Assembly (NCBI RefSeq): GCF_004366035.1
Contig: NZ_SOEE01000005.1
Coordinates: 186,001 to 250,000 of the forward strand
From: Cytobacillus oceanisediminis
GTDB lineage: Bacteria > Bacillota > Bacilli > Bacillales > Cytobacillaceae
Direction of reading: 5' to 3'
Length of the DNA: 64,000 nt
Each line of letters starts with the position of its first letter. Position 1 is the stretch's first letter. This document shows, piece by piece, positions 56,382-64,000 of this stretch. A program made the translations under genes and the position numbers. The notes below the pieces were generated by a model. The model saw only the letters and a program-made list of their open reading frames with translations, made no database searches and was not told the DNA's origin.

Positions 56382-57623
56382 TTAATATTCAGGGTATAAA
56401 GTGAAGCTGCCTGTTAAGGCTTCGACGCGCTGAGCCGCTTCTTGAAGCTTCCCTTCATCTTCATGATTTTTTAGTGTGAAGGCAATAATGGATGCAATTT
56501 CCTGCATTTCTTTATCGCCAAATCCGCGGGAGGTAACGGCTGCTGTACCGATACGGATACCGCTTGTCACGAATGGGCTTTCCGGATCGAAAGGAATTGT
56601 ATTTTTGTTGACTGTAATGCCGACCTCATCAAGTACTTTCTCAGCAACTTTCCCCGTTAAGCCAAGGGAACGGAGGTCAACTAACAGCAAGTGGTTGTCT
56701 GTGCCTGCAGATACAAGGTCAATTCCTTCAGCCTGCAATGCTTCAGCCAGCTTTTTGGCATTAGAAATAATATTGCCTGCATATGTTTTGAATTCTTCCT
56801 GAAGCGCTTCGCCGAAGGCAACCGCTTTTGCCGCAATAACGTGCATTAAAGGACCGCCCTGGATTCCAGGGAAAATGGATTTATCAATTTTCTTCGCATA
56901 TTCTTCTTTGCAGAGAATCATGCCGCCGCGCGGTCCGCGCAATGTCTTGTGCGTAGTAGTTGTAACAAAGTCCGCGAACGGAACCGGATTCTGATGAAGC
57001 CCAGCAGCTACAAGGCCTGCAATATGAGCCATATCAACCATCAGCATAGCACCGACTTCATCGGCAATTTCACGGAAACGTTTGAAGTCAATTTCACGCG
57101 GATAGGCACTTGCACCCGCTACAATTAGTTTCGGTTTATGCTGACGGGCCTTTTCAAGCACATCATCATAATTGATGCGATGTGTTTCTTTATCCACCCC
57201 ATATTCGACGAAATTGTACTGCACGCCGCTGAAGTTAACAGGGCTGCCATGAGTTAAATGTCCGCCATGTGATAGATTCATGCCAAGAACTGTATCTCCC
57301 TGCTCCAGGACAGTGAAGTATACAGCCATATTTGCCTGTGCGCCTGAGTGCGGCTGCACATTCACATGCTCTGCTCCGAAAATTTCTTTCGCACGGTCAC
57401 GTGCTAAATCTTCGACCACATCTACATGTTCACACCCGCCATAATAGCGTCGGCCTGGATAGCCTTCAGCATACTTGTTTGTTAAAACAGAACCCTGTGC
57501 TTCCATTACCGCTTCACTGACAAAGTTTTCAGAAGCGATTAATTCAATCTTTGATCTCTGGCGTCCTAATTCTTCCTGAATTGACTTGAAAACCTGCTCA
57601 TCCTGCTGTGCTAAATGCTTCAT
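56382..57623 (-). CDS. glyA: Serine hydroxymethyltransferase
   Basis: GlyA makes glycine and methylene-tetrahydrofolate from serine using PLP. The 413-residue protein has [40 protein letters not shown] and the PLP lysine K226 in [14 protein letters not shown]. The ATG at 57623 follows GGGAGG; the frame extends nine codons further. Next to upp as in B. subtilis. Confidence 0.96.
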   Translation of the reverse strand: MKHLAQQDEQVFKSIQEELGRQRSKIELIASENFVSEAVMEAQGSVLTNKYAEGYPGRRYYGGCEHVDVVEDLARDRAKEIFGAEHVNVQPHSGAQANMAVYFTVLEQGDTVLGMNLSHGGHLTHGSPVNFSGVQYNFVEYGVDKETHRINYDDVLEKARQHKPKLIVAGASAYPREIDFKRFREIADEVGAMLMVDMAHIAGLVAAGLHQNPVPFADFVTTTTHKTLRGPRGGMILCKEEYAKKIDKSIFPGIQGGPLMHVIAAKAVAFGEALQEEFKTYAGNIISNAKKLAEALQAEGIDLVSAGTDNHLLLVDLRSLGLTGKVAEKVLDEVGITVNKNTIPFDPESPFVTSGIRIGTAAVTSRGFGDKEMQEIASIIAFTLKNHEDEGKLQEAAQRVEALTGSFTLYPEY

Positions 57624-57742
57624 AAGAATCCTCCCTTTTCTCCAACACACTTTTAATTAAGGAAAGCTTTGTGAAGGCTCTCCATTTTTATGTATCGATC
57701 TTTTTGTGAAAATTCTTTTATATTTTAGCATGTTTTCCGAAA

Positions 57743-57793
57743 AAGGGACAGGCACCTATCCGAGTTTGATGAAGTGGTATAGGTGCCGTCGCC
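57743..57793. repeat. GACAGGCACC hairpin repeat, copy 1
   Basis: GGACAGGCACCTAT and ATAGGTGCC form perfect 9-bp inner arms around a ~19-bp loop. The same GACAGGCACCT word bounds the element at 59398. Confidence 0.65.
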
Positions 57794-57799
57794 ATCCTT

Positions 57800-58795
57800 T
57801 TATTCCCAGTTCCAATAATCCACTTCGCCAAGGTATGGAGCACGTATTTGCTTTTCTTCTTTTAGCTTTAATAGTTCTTTTACCGGACCGGTAACGACTG
57901 CTCCATAGACAGTGAAGCCATTTTTTTGCAGATATTGATGACGTTCTTTCAGATGATCTAGCCCTAAAAAGTTTTCATAATAGCTTTGAGATTCATTTTT
58001 TAACAGGGTTTCCATCTGTTTCAGCATCAACTTTTTATTTTCGTTCATAAATTCCTCATTAAGGGCCAATTTCGACTCTGACATATAATCTTCTCCTGCT
58101 TCCCTTCCCCCAGTCAGACCATAAATGGATGTTAATTCAATTGAGTTGCCTCCACTGCCATACCCCGTCTGAAATTCCTTCAGTTCCCCTGTATAGAGCG
58201 GCATCCAAAGGACTTCCAGATCATAGGGCTTTAACAGGTTCAGAAGCTCTTCGGGTTCCATAAATGACTGTGTGGAAAACGCCATTTCCGCCACGGTCCC
58301 CTCGTGTATTTTTTCAAGTGAAGCCCAGACACCAGGTTTCCCTTCAGCTGATAGCCTTTTTCCGCTATTCGGATTTTGAGGCAGGGAGAAACGGTAAATG
58401 TTTTCGTTTTGCGGCTCATATTTCTGGATTTTTAAGGTTGAATACGAATTTAGCATTCTTTTCTCAATGTGAACCTCTCCGATGGTTTGAGAATCACGGC
58501 CAATCTGGCGGGAAATCGGGTAGGATATTTTCTGTGTCAGAAAGGGAGTTAGTTCTTTATTAACAAAACCGCCAAAATCCTCATATAGATTGGGATGCTT
58601 CCAATCAAGTGCTACCTTGCTGTAAAATACATGCTTCTTTTCACTATTGGCGGCATCGGATAATATATTGGCGGCCATCATATAAACCCAGAACAAAAGC
58701 AGACAGGCAGCGATGATCCTCATTACTCTGAATGTTAAGGTAAATCGGTATCTGGCCATGATTTTATTTTCGCGGTCTTTGTTCCAGTCAGTCAT
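57800..58795 (-). CDS. Anti-sigma factor (sigma factor regulator family)
   Basis: A 331-residue membrane protein: a short basic cytoplasmic N-terminus (~1-22), one membrane helix (~23-45) and a large external domain. It matches the Sigma-regulator N/C-terminal pattern, with YGLTGGREAGEDYM and GAVVTGPVKELLKL in the outer part. The start overlaps the ECF sigma gene by 8 bp, and it has a GGAGGG site. It probably holds the sigma factor at the membrane until an envelope signal arrives. The signal is unknown. Confidence 0.82.
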   Translation of the reverse strand: MTDWNKDRENKIMARYRFTLTFRVMRIIAACLLLFWVYMMAANILSDAANSEKKHVFYSKVALDWKHPNLYEDFGGFVNKELTPFLTQKISYPISRQIGRDSQTIGEVHIEKRMLNSYSTLKIQKYEPQNENIYRFSLPQNPNSGKRLSAEGKPGVWASLEKIHEGTVAEMAFSTQSFMEPEELLNLLKPYDLEVLWMPLYTGELKEFQTGYGSGGNSIELTSIYGLTGGREAGEDYMSESKLALNEEFMNENKKLMLKQMETLLKNESQSYYENFLGLDHLKERHQYLQKNGFTVYGAVVTGPVKELLKLKEEKQIRAPYLGEVDYWNWE

Positions 58796-59321
58796 GTTTT
58801 TCCCTCCATTGTTCATCGGCGAGCTGTGCAAGCTTTTTCCGGGCCCGATGCAGTGTCACCTTTACTTGATTTTCCGAAAGATCCAGCGCCTCCTGGATCT
58901 CACTATAGCTAAAAGACTCAAATTCTCTTAAATATAGGATGGACCGATACTGTTCCGGCAGGCAGCTCATAAGATCTGCCACTTTTTCCTTCGATTCTTT
59001 ATTTAATGCTTCATCTTCCGGCAGTCCATATGGACTTATCATTTCATCTCTGGAAAATAAATAGCCGGCAAAAGGAATCTTATTTCTCCTCTGCCGTTTC
59101 CGCCATTCATCCAAATAGGCGTTCCTTGCCACTTTGAATAGCCATGCCCTTACATCTTCCTGCTTATAGAAAGAGAGAGAAACCGTTGCCTTAATGAATG
59201 TTTCCTGAGTTAAATCTTCCGCTGTTTCTTTGGAGCCGGACATCTTATATAAATAATAATAAAGCGGTCTGGCATAATGCCGGTATAAATCATCCAGCCT
59301 ATCCCGCCTGCTCTCCTTCAA
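58788..59321 (-). CDS. ECF-family RNA polymerase sigma factor
   Basis: A 177-residue extracytoplasmic-function sigma factor. Region 2 (~8-75) contains LYYYLYKMSGSKETAEDLTQ and DVRAWLFKVARNAYLDEWRK; region 4 (~115-168) contains LPEQYRSILYLREFESFSYS and the helix-turn-helix SENQVKVTLHRARKK. It is followed by an overlapping anti-sigma gene. The start is TTG behind GGGGGGAGAG. An ECF-type promoter 38 bp upstream suggests autoregulation. The subgroup (SigM, SigX or other) is not assigned. Confidence 0.9.
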   Translation of the reverse strand: MKESRRDRLDDLYRHYARPLYYYLYKMSGSKETAEDLTQETFIKATVSLSFYKQEDVRAWLFKVARNAYLDEWRKRQRRNKIPFAGYLFSRDEMISPYGLPEDEALNKESKEKVADLMSCLPEQYRSILYLREFESFSYSEIQEALDLSENQVKVTLHRARKKLAQLADEQWREKHD

Positions 59322-59359
59322 CGGTCTCTCCCCCCATTCTCCATAAAAGCTGCACTATA

Positions 59360-59387
59360 TACACGTTCTTCCTTCCTGAATGTTACA
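59360..59387 (-). promoter_or_regulatory. Autoregulatory ECF promoter
   Basis: Minus strand TGTAAC - 16 bp - CGTGTA. The AAC-type -35 and CGT-type -10 at this spacing are standard for Bacillus ECF sigma factors. Confidence 0.65.
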
Positions 59388-59397
59388 CGTTCCATAA

Positions 59398-59456
59398 AAA
59401 AAGTGGCAGGCACCTAAACCATTTTTAATTAAAGTGTGGTAGGCGCCTGTCACTAT
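59398..59456. repeat. GACAGGCACC hairpin repeat, copy 2
   Basis: Arms GTGGCAGGCACCT and AGGCGCCTGTCAC agree at 11 of 13 positions around a ~25-bp AT-rich centre. The gap continues to 59670 without a supported gene; a CCCAAT/ATTGGG hairpin lies at 59582-59604. Confidence 0.65.
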
Positions 59457-59670
59457 AAATTAGTATGATAGCATGAGTGATTCGGACTGGTTCTCTTGGA
59501 TTTCCGCTTTTCCTGTCCGAATAGGTGGCTGGTGTGGCGAAACTGGACAAGAAATTGAGTATTTAAAAGGAATAAATTAAGCCCCAATCGCTAGGCAATT
59601 GGGACAGCTAATTAACAGGTTATTATCTAAGTTTTTTCTTCAAAACAGATTCGCTTTACTTGACCTTTCA

Positions 59671-60237
59671 TTACCTGCACGATGCATTATCAGAGTTTCG
59701 ATCATAGATCGCCCGTGCCCCGCCGATTAGCTTCGGCCTTGTTTTGGCCATGGTGACGTGGGCCTCGCCGACTGATTTTTGTGAGGTCCTGATCGGAACG
59801 GCTACATGCTTCAGATGCATGCCGATCAGTGTGTCGCCGATATCAATTCCGGCATCTGCCTTGATAAATTCCACCATGACGGGATCTTTGAATTGTTCAT
59901 AGGCATATGCAGCCATCGCGCCGCCGGCCGTGCGGTGAGGGACGACGGTCACTTCATCCAGGCTTTTTGCCTCAGCAACAGCCCTCTCAACCACGAGTGC
60001 CCTGTTCAAATGTTCGCAGCATTGAAAGGCGAGAGCTGCCCCCGTATCCTTGCGGAGCTTGTCCAGACGTTCAAAAATCATTTCAGCTACTTGTTCTGTT
60101 CCGGCTGTGCCGATTCTTTTCCCGGCTACTTCACTGGTGCTGCAGCCCACTACAAGAATATGCTTTTCACTTAGAGGAACTTGTTCGCAAAATTCACAAA
60201 TGATTGTCTCCAGTTCTTTTTTCCATTGTTCAATCAA
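59671..60237 (-). CDS. ywlG: UPF0340 protein YwlG
   Basis: A protein of about 188 residues from the YwlG/TIGR01440 family, function unknown. Conserved stretches include [35 protein letters not shown] and [20 protein letters not shown]. It follows rpiB as in B. subtilis. A GTG at 60246 touches the GAAAGG site, so the TTG at 60237 with 8-nt spacing is preferred. Confidence 0.9.
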   Translation of the reverse strand: MIEQWKKELETIICEFCEQVPLSEKHILVVGCSTSEVAGKRIGTAGTEQVAEMIFERLDKLRKDTGAALAFQCCEHLNRALVVERAVAEAKSLDEVTVVPHRTAGGAMAAYAYEQFKDPVMVEFIKADAGIDIGDTLIGMHLKHVAVPIRTSQKSVGEAHVTMAKTRPKLIGGARAIYDRNSDNASCR

Positions 60238-60259
60238 AATGCTCACCCTTTCGGAAGAT

Positions 60260-60700
60260 TTACTTCGTTTCGTAAGCAGTAATCTTTCCTACACGGTTTT
60301 CATGTCGGCCGCCCTCAAATTCCGTTGAAAGCCATACTTTTGCAATTTCACGGGCCAGGCCAGGGCCAATCACTCGTTCACCCATAGCGAGGATGTTGCT
60401 GTCATTATGTTCACGGGTAGCTTTGGCACTGAATACATCATGCACAAGCGCACAGCGGATTCCCTTCACTTTGTTGGCAGAGATGCTCATGCCAATTCCC
60501 GTCCCGCAGATCAGAATACCTTTATCGAATTCCCCACCCGCTACCTTTTCAGCAACAGGCAACGCATAATCCGGATAATCTACTGAAGTTTCGCATTCAC
60601 AGCCGAAATCCTCATACTCAATGTTCATTTCATCCATTAGGCTTTTGATTTCTTCGCGGAGATTAAGTCCGCCGTGGTCTGATGCAATTGCAATTTTCAT
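60260..60700 (-). CDS. rpiB: Ribose-5-phosphate isomerase B
   Basis: RpiB interconverts ribose 5-phosphate and ribulose 5-phosphate. The 146-residue protein begins [20 protein letters not shown] and has the catalytic Cys in [20 protein letters not shown] and [15 protein letters not shown]. The ATG at 60700 follows AGGAGGG. B. subtilis name ywlF. Confidence 0.95.
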   Translation of the reverse strand: MKIAIASDHGGLNLREEIKSLMDEMNIEYEDFGCECETSVDYPDYALPVAEKVAGGEFDKGILICGTGIGMSISANKVKGIRCALVHDVFSAKATREHNDSNILAMGERVIGPGLAREIAKVWLSTEFEGGRHENRVGKITAYETK

Positions 60701-60773
60701 TATGAACCCTCCTGTTTCAAGCCCGCTTAATTTTAACTTTATGCTTTTATTTTGACACAAAACATTGAAAATA

Positions 60774-60804
60774 TAAAGAAAGGGAGCTGCATTTGGGCTC
60801 CCTT
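60774..60804 (-). terminator. Terminator of the chemoreceptor gene
   Basis: Minus strand AAGGGAGC/GCTCCCTT with a 9-nt loop and TCTTT; the left arm overlaps the stop codon. Confidence 0.8.
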
Positions 60805-62098
60805 AAAGTTTAAATTTAGTAATTGTGCTATTTAATTTTTCTGCTTGTTCTTTAAGCTCGATGGCCAGTCTTTCTACATTTCCAATCACAGCAGTCTGCT
60901 GCTGAGTAGCTGCTGAAACCTCCTGTGCGCCTGCTGATGTTTCTTCAGCAATTGCCGCAACTTCCTGGGATTGTGTGGATGTAAGCTGTATTCCCTCCAT
61001 CTGGTTATCAACCAAGCCTGTAATGGCAGACACAGATGCAGCCATTTCATTGACCACTTTCGCCATTTCCTCAATCACTTCGTTTGTTTTCGTCCCTTTC
61101 TTCACTTCATTATTAGCAGTCTCCACTTGATAAGAGATTTGCGTGACAACATTGCGGACCTCTTCCTGAATGTTTTTTATCAATTCTGAGATGCCCTGCA
61201 CTGCCTGTGCACTTTCATCTGCAAGCTTACGCACTTCTTCAGCGACTACGGCGAACCCTTTGCCATGGTCCCCCGCACGGGCTGCTTCAATGGAAGCATT
61301 TAAAGCAAGAAGGTTGGTCTGCGCTGCAATATCACCGACAAGCTGAATAATCTGCTCCACTTTCACGGCATTTTGTTCAAGGCGCTTCACTGTCTGCAGT
61401 GATTCCTCATTATCGTGGGCCAGTTTTTCTATACCTGAAATAAGTGAATGGATCACTTTTTTTGATTCCATCAAGTCCTGAACCATTTCGCCGGAAACAT
61501 TTTGTGATGTTTTTGCTGTATCCTGGACCTCCTGAGCAATTCGCAGGACATCCTCCATTGATTCAGCTGTTGTTTGAATGGAAACCGCAGAACTATCTGC
61601 TCCATGGGAAATTTCGCTAATGGTTCTGGCAATCGCATCTGCCTGCTCAGCAGCTGCTGAAGACTCGGAAGACATCGCAATAACCTTTTCATTCGTTTCT
61701 TTAAAGTTCTCGTCAATTTTATGGACCATATCCCTTAAATTGAAAAGCATATGATTGAATGCAATGCCTAATGAACGGATTTCATCATCCGACTTGGAAA
61801 GCTCGGCGTCCTGGCCGATATCGCCATTGGCAGCCATGAGTGCCGTTTTTTCAAGTTTCTGTAAAGGTTTGATAATGAAACCTGCAGCAAAAAAAGCAAG
61901 AACACCTGACCAAAAAATGCCCATTCCTAAGGTTAAAATAGTAAAAACAGCCTCTCCAAATGGAAGCATTTCTTCAATGCCAGGAAATAAAAAGTAAAGA
62001 AATATAGCACTTGTGGTGTATGTAATGATGGCCAGCGACGTGATAAATAATACGAGCTTTTTCCTAAGGCCAAACTTATAGCCCTTTTTCTCCCCCAT
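60803..62098 (-). CDS. Methyl-accepting chemotaxis protein
   Basis: A 431-residue receptor with two membrane helices (~14-35 and ~46-72) and only about ten residues between them, then a HAMP domain (~75-127) and the long signalling coiled coil. The hairpin tip [20 protein letters not shown] contacts CheA/CheW. It has no external ligand domain, so it must sense something inside the membrane or cytoplasm. It is inserted between ywlE and rpiB, which are neighbours in B. subtilis. A GGGGGGAC site precedes the ATG. Confidence 0.92.
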   Translation of the reverse strand: MGEKKGYKFGLRKKLVLFITSLAIITYTTSAIFLYFLFPGIEEMLPFGEAVFTILTLGMGIFWSGVLAFFAAGFIIKPLQKLEKTALMAANGDIGQDAELSKSDDEIRSLGIAFNHMLFNLRDMVHKIDENFKETNEKVIAMSSESSAAAEQADAIARTISEISHGADSSAVSIQTTAESMEDVLRIAQEVQDTAKTSQNVSGEMVQDLMESKKVIHSLISGIEKLAHDNEESLQTVKRLEQNAVKVEQIIQLVGDIAAQTNLLALNASIEAARAGDHGKGFAVVAEEVRKLADESAQAVQGISELIKNIQEEVRNVVTQISYQVETANNEVKKGTKTNEVIEEMAKVVNEMAASVSAITGLVDNQMEGIQLTSTQSQEVAAIAEETSAGAQEVSAATQQQTAVIGNVERLAIELKEQAEKLNSTITKFKL

Positions 62099-62114
62099 TA
62101 TGTTGTCCCCCTGA

Positions 62115-62555
62115 TTAATCTGGTCTCTTTACGCGATCTAAAATTTGTTCAATCGCTTCTGTCAGATCTTTGAATGTATTTCTATATATCTCAACCGGCC
62201 CCCCATATGGATCGATAATATCTCCCCCGGCTCCGGCAAACTCTTTTAGTGTGAAGGTTTTGCCCTCCGTGTCAGGAAACATGGACAGAACGGTATTTTT
62301 GTGGCCGGCCGTCATTGTTAAAATATAGGTCGCCCAGTCAATTAGCTCTTCACTCATACTGGAGGATTGATGCTGCAGCGGAATCCCATGCTCCTCCAGT
62401 ACACTTTTTGTATGCGCGGACGCCTCGCTGCCATTTGCTGCAAAGACTCCAGCCGATTTCACTTCTACACCCGGGAGCGATTTGCTTTTTAAAATGGCTT
62501 CTGCCATCGGGCTTCTGCAAGTATTTCCTGTACATACAAATAATATTTTTGTCAC
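62115..62555 (-). CDS. ywlE: Protein-arginine phosphatase YwlE
   Basis: YwlE removes phosphate from arginine residues modified by McsB, controlling protein quality and stress regulators. The 146-residue low-molecular-weight phosphatase has the loop [16 protein letters not shown] (C8, T11, R14), where Thr in place of the usual Ile favours phospho-arginine, and the acid DPYGG. The start is GTG behind GGAGGGAG. Confidence 0.93.
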   Translation of the reverse strand: MTKILFVCTGNTCRSPMAEAILKSKSLPGVEVKSAGVFAANGSEASAHTKSVLEEHGIPLQHQSSSMSEELIDWATYILTMTAGHKNTVLSMFPDTEGKTFTLKEFAGAGGDIIDPYGGPVEIYRNTFKDLTEAIEQILDRVKRPD

Positions 62556-62671
62556 AGAGATACTCCCTCCTTATATATCGGTCTATAACCATAAAACTTT
62601 ATCCAATATTTTGGTTTGTACTTTTCTTACATTATAAGACAAATTTCCCACAACACCTATAGCTCCCTTAC

Positions 62672-62702
62672 AAAAAAAGAAAAAGGGCGACCCGCCCCCT
62701 TT
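62672..62702 (-). terminator. Terminator of mntP
   Basis: Minus strand GGGGCG/CGCCCT stem followed by TTTTCTTTTTTT. Confidence 0.75.
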
Positions 62703-62744
62703 TCGTTTTTCACAAAATATTAACATTTAAACACAGGATCAAGT

Positions 62745-63296
62745 CTATAAAAATAAGAGTTTTACCCCAAAAGCAAAGAGGATGGCACCGCCGAGCGCCT
62801 CACTGTAGGAGCCGATCCAGCTTTGGACTTTCCTGCCGGTGAGGAGGCCAGCCCATGTAAGGATGGTCGCCCCCGCTCCGAAGAACACAAGCACAAGCAA
62901 TGTCTTGGCACCGTAGATTCCGAGGCTGAGGCCAACTGAAAAACTATCAAGGCTGACACTCAAGGCAAAAATCAGCAGCCCTAAGCCCACTGGGGTGATT
63001 AAGCTGTCTTCATCATCCCTGAAGCTTGACCAAATCATCTGCACACCTAATAAAAGGAGCAATCCCCCGCCTGCATAACCGGCAATGGCTCCGAATGTAT
63101 TTGATAGAAATCGGCCTGCTATCATTCCCAATAAAGGCATCCATACATGGAAAAGTCCAATGGTGATGCCGATTTTTGCTATTTGTCTGAGGCGGAGTTT
63201 GTACATCCCCATGCCAAGACCTACCGAAAAGGCATCCATCCCCAATGCGAATGCCATTAGAGCCAGTGTTAAAATTTCCCCGATCATTGCAGACAT
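62745..63296 (-). CDS. mntP: Manganese efflux pump MntP
   Basis: A 183-residue, six-helix exporter made of two DUF204 repeats: [18 protein letters not shown] in the first and [20 protein letters not shown] in the second. The paired aspartates are the metal ligands. It lies between ywlC and ywlE as in B. subtilis (ywlD). AAGGAGGCGG precedes the ATG. The 90 bp upstream show no Mn-responsive riboswitch. Confidence 0.92.
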   Translation of the reverse strand: MSAMIGEILTLALMAFALGMDAFSVGLGMGMYKLRLRQIAKIGITIGLFHVWMPLLGMIAGRFLSNTFGAIAGYAGGGLLLLLGVQMIWSSFRDDEDSLITPVGLGLLIFALSVSLDSFSVGLSLGIYGAKTLLVLVFFGAGATILTWAGLLTGRKVQSWIGSYSEALGGAILFAFGVKLLFL

Positions 63297-63371
63297 ATTT
63301 CCGCCTCCTTGGACTTGCTAATTCAGCATATGCACGTCCAGAAGGTTTTAGAATGCCAATCGTTTTCCAAA

Positions 63372-63402
63372 ACAAAAAACCGCCTCATGACGAAACGGTT
63401 TC
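63372..63402 (-). terminator. Terminator of ywlC/tsaC
   Basis: Minus strand AAACCG/CGGTTT with a 13-nt loop followed by TTTTG. Confidence 0.7.
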
Positions 63403-63407
63403 TTGAT

Positions 63408-64000
63408 CTATCTGCTAATGACCCTGTGTCCTGCTGCTTTCATGAGGCGGTTCATGATTGCATGCCCGACGCCTTCACCCGGGAACATCTCACAAAAAAT
63501 AATGTCAGCATCGGTTGTGTTAAAGTATCTTAATGCTTCATAGAGCGAGCTGGCCACTGTTTCAAGCTTATCCCGCTGTCCGCAGGCATAGATAAAATCA
63601 GCGCGATAAAATTCCAGGTTTTCTGATGTTGTCAGAACCCCCACAGAAAGTCCTTCCTTCTTTTTATCCTCAACAAAATGCTGGATGTCTTCTTTTGTTC
63701 CTTCTACTAGATAAAGCGGAGCATCCGGCGCATAGTGACGGTATTTCATGCCGGGAGATTTTGGCGCCTGGCTTTCATCCGCTAATGCAGGGTCCACTCT
63801 GATCTCGCCTACTGCCTCTTCAAGCTGTTCTCTCGTAATGCCGCCCGGCCGTAAGATGACAGGCACATCACCTGTACAATCCACTACGGTGGATTCCACG
63901 CCAACGCCTGTCGGACCTCCGTCCACTAATCCTGCTATTCTTCCATTCAAGTCTTCCCAAACATGGTCAGCTGTTGTCGGACTTGGCCTTCCGGAGCGAT
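63408..64000 (-). CDS. ywlC: Threonylcarbamoyl-AMP synthase, YwlC/Sua5 type (partial, C-terminal)
   Basis: The frame runs off the window edge, so about 197 C-terminal residues are seen. It makes threonylcarbamoyl-AMP for the t6A37 modification of ANN-decoding tRNAs. Visible are SGRPSPTTADHVWEDLNG, GGPTGVGVESTVVDCTGDVP and RPGGITREQLEEAVG of the catalytic domain, a SPGMKYRHYAPDAPLYLVEG linker and the extra C-terminal Sua5 domain. The linker and extra domain separate it from the short TsaC form. The start codon lies outside. Confidence 0.92.
   Translation of the reverse strand, partial: RSGRPSPTTADHVWEDLNGRIAGLVDGGPTGVGVESTVVDCTGDVPVILRPGGITREQLEEAVGEIRVDPALADESQAPKSPGMKYRHYAPDAPLYLVEGTKEDIQHFVEDKKKEGLSVGVLTTSENLEFYRADFIYACGQRDKLETVASSLYEALRYFNTTDADIIFCEMFPGEGVGHAIMNRLMKAAGHRVISR

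Noticed and set aside
59474-59581. Plus-strand 35-residue frame starting MSDSDWFSWISAF
   Set aside because: No ribosome binding site and no conserved features; treated as chance.

Overview
The window looks like the chromosome of an aerobic, endospore-forming, flagellated Bacillaceae bacterium. Spore-development genes (spoIIID, spoIID, spoIIQ) sit next to mbl, murA, flagellar rod genes, a full F1Fo ATP synthase operon and the glyA/upp/ywl group, in an order close to Bacillus subtilis. A complete nuoA-D/H-N operon, which B. subtilis lacks, together with the dispersed repeats, suggests a Cytobacillus/Mesobacillus-type genus. That placement is inference from gene order. Nearly all genes lie on the minus strand, so the native reading order runs from 64000 down to 1.

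Layout in window order. (1) 1-4.0 kb: an EpuA-family fragment, flhP, flhO, mbl and spoIIID. (2) 4.6-12.4 kb: a LysM protein; a four-gene module of DnaQ-like exonuclease, cNMP/CBS/nucleotidyltransferase protein and a two-subunit sodium:solute symporter; pcp; spoIIQ. (3) 12.6-14.1 kb: a VanZ-like protein and spoIID. (4) 14.2-23.6 kb: a catabolic block placed between spoIID and murA. It holds a LysR regulator, a TcuA-like flavoprotein, a DASS-type permease, the tripartite tricarboxylate transporter TctABC and a CitA/CitB-type two-component system. (5) 23.8-26.6 kb: murA, ywmB, ywzB. (6) 27-37.8 kb: an 11-gene complex I operon without nuoE, nuoF or nuoG, whose NuoC carries four 38-residue repeats. 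(7) 38.4-41.4 kb: a LysM-3D wall protein, two small orphan genes and an FtsZ homologue outside its usual cluster. (8) 41.6-48.9 kb: the atp operon. (9) 49.1-53.9 kb: an accessory block with a subtilisin-like protease, a beta-lactamase-fold hydrolase, a small membrane protein and a HTH/coiled-coil protein. (10) 54.4-64 kb: wecB/mnaA, upp, glyA, an ECF sigma/anti-sigma pair, ywlG, rpiB, a chemoreceptor, ywlE, mntP and the 3' part of ywlC/tsaC.

How the parts fit together: the nuo and atp operons form the respiratory energy core. The carboxylate block and the symporter module import organic acids, and both have a good candidate CcpA (cre) site at the front of the operon, so they are probably repressed on preferred sugars. 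MurA, SpoIID, SpoIIQ, Mbl, FtsZ and the LysM proteins serve wall synthesis, division and sporulation.

The most unusual signals are these. A ~29-bp AACCA-box element occurs three times just upstream of the HTH/coiled-coil gene (53953-54292) and twice elsewhere (5312, 40162). A 20-bp-period ATCGGTCA array lies at 1981. The mbl leader has its own promoter and a terminator-like hairpin. A hairpin covers the ribosome binding site of the protease gene. The symporter contains a canonical EF-hand loop. An intergenic repeat family has landed inside the nuo operon. No rRNA, tRNA, CRISPR array, transposase or phage gene was seen.
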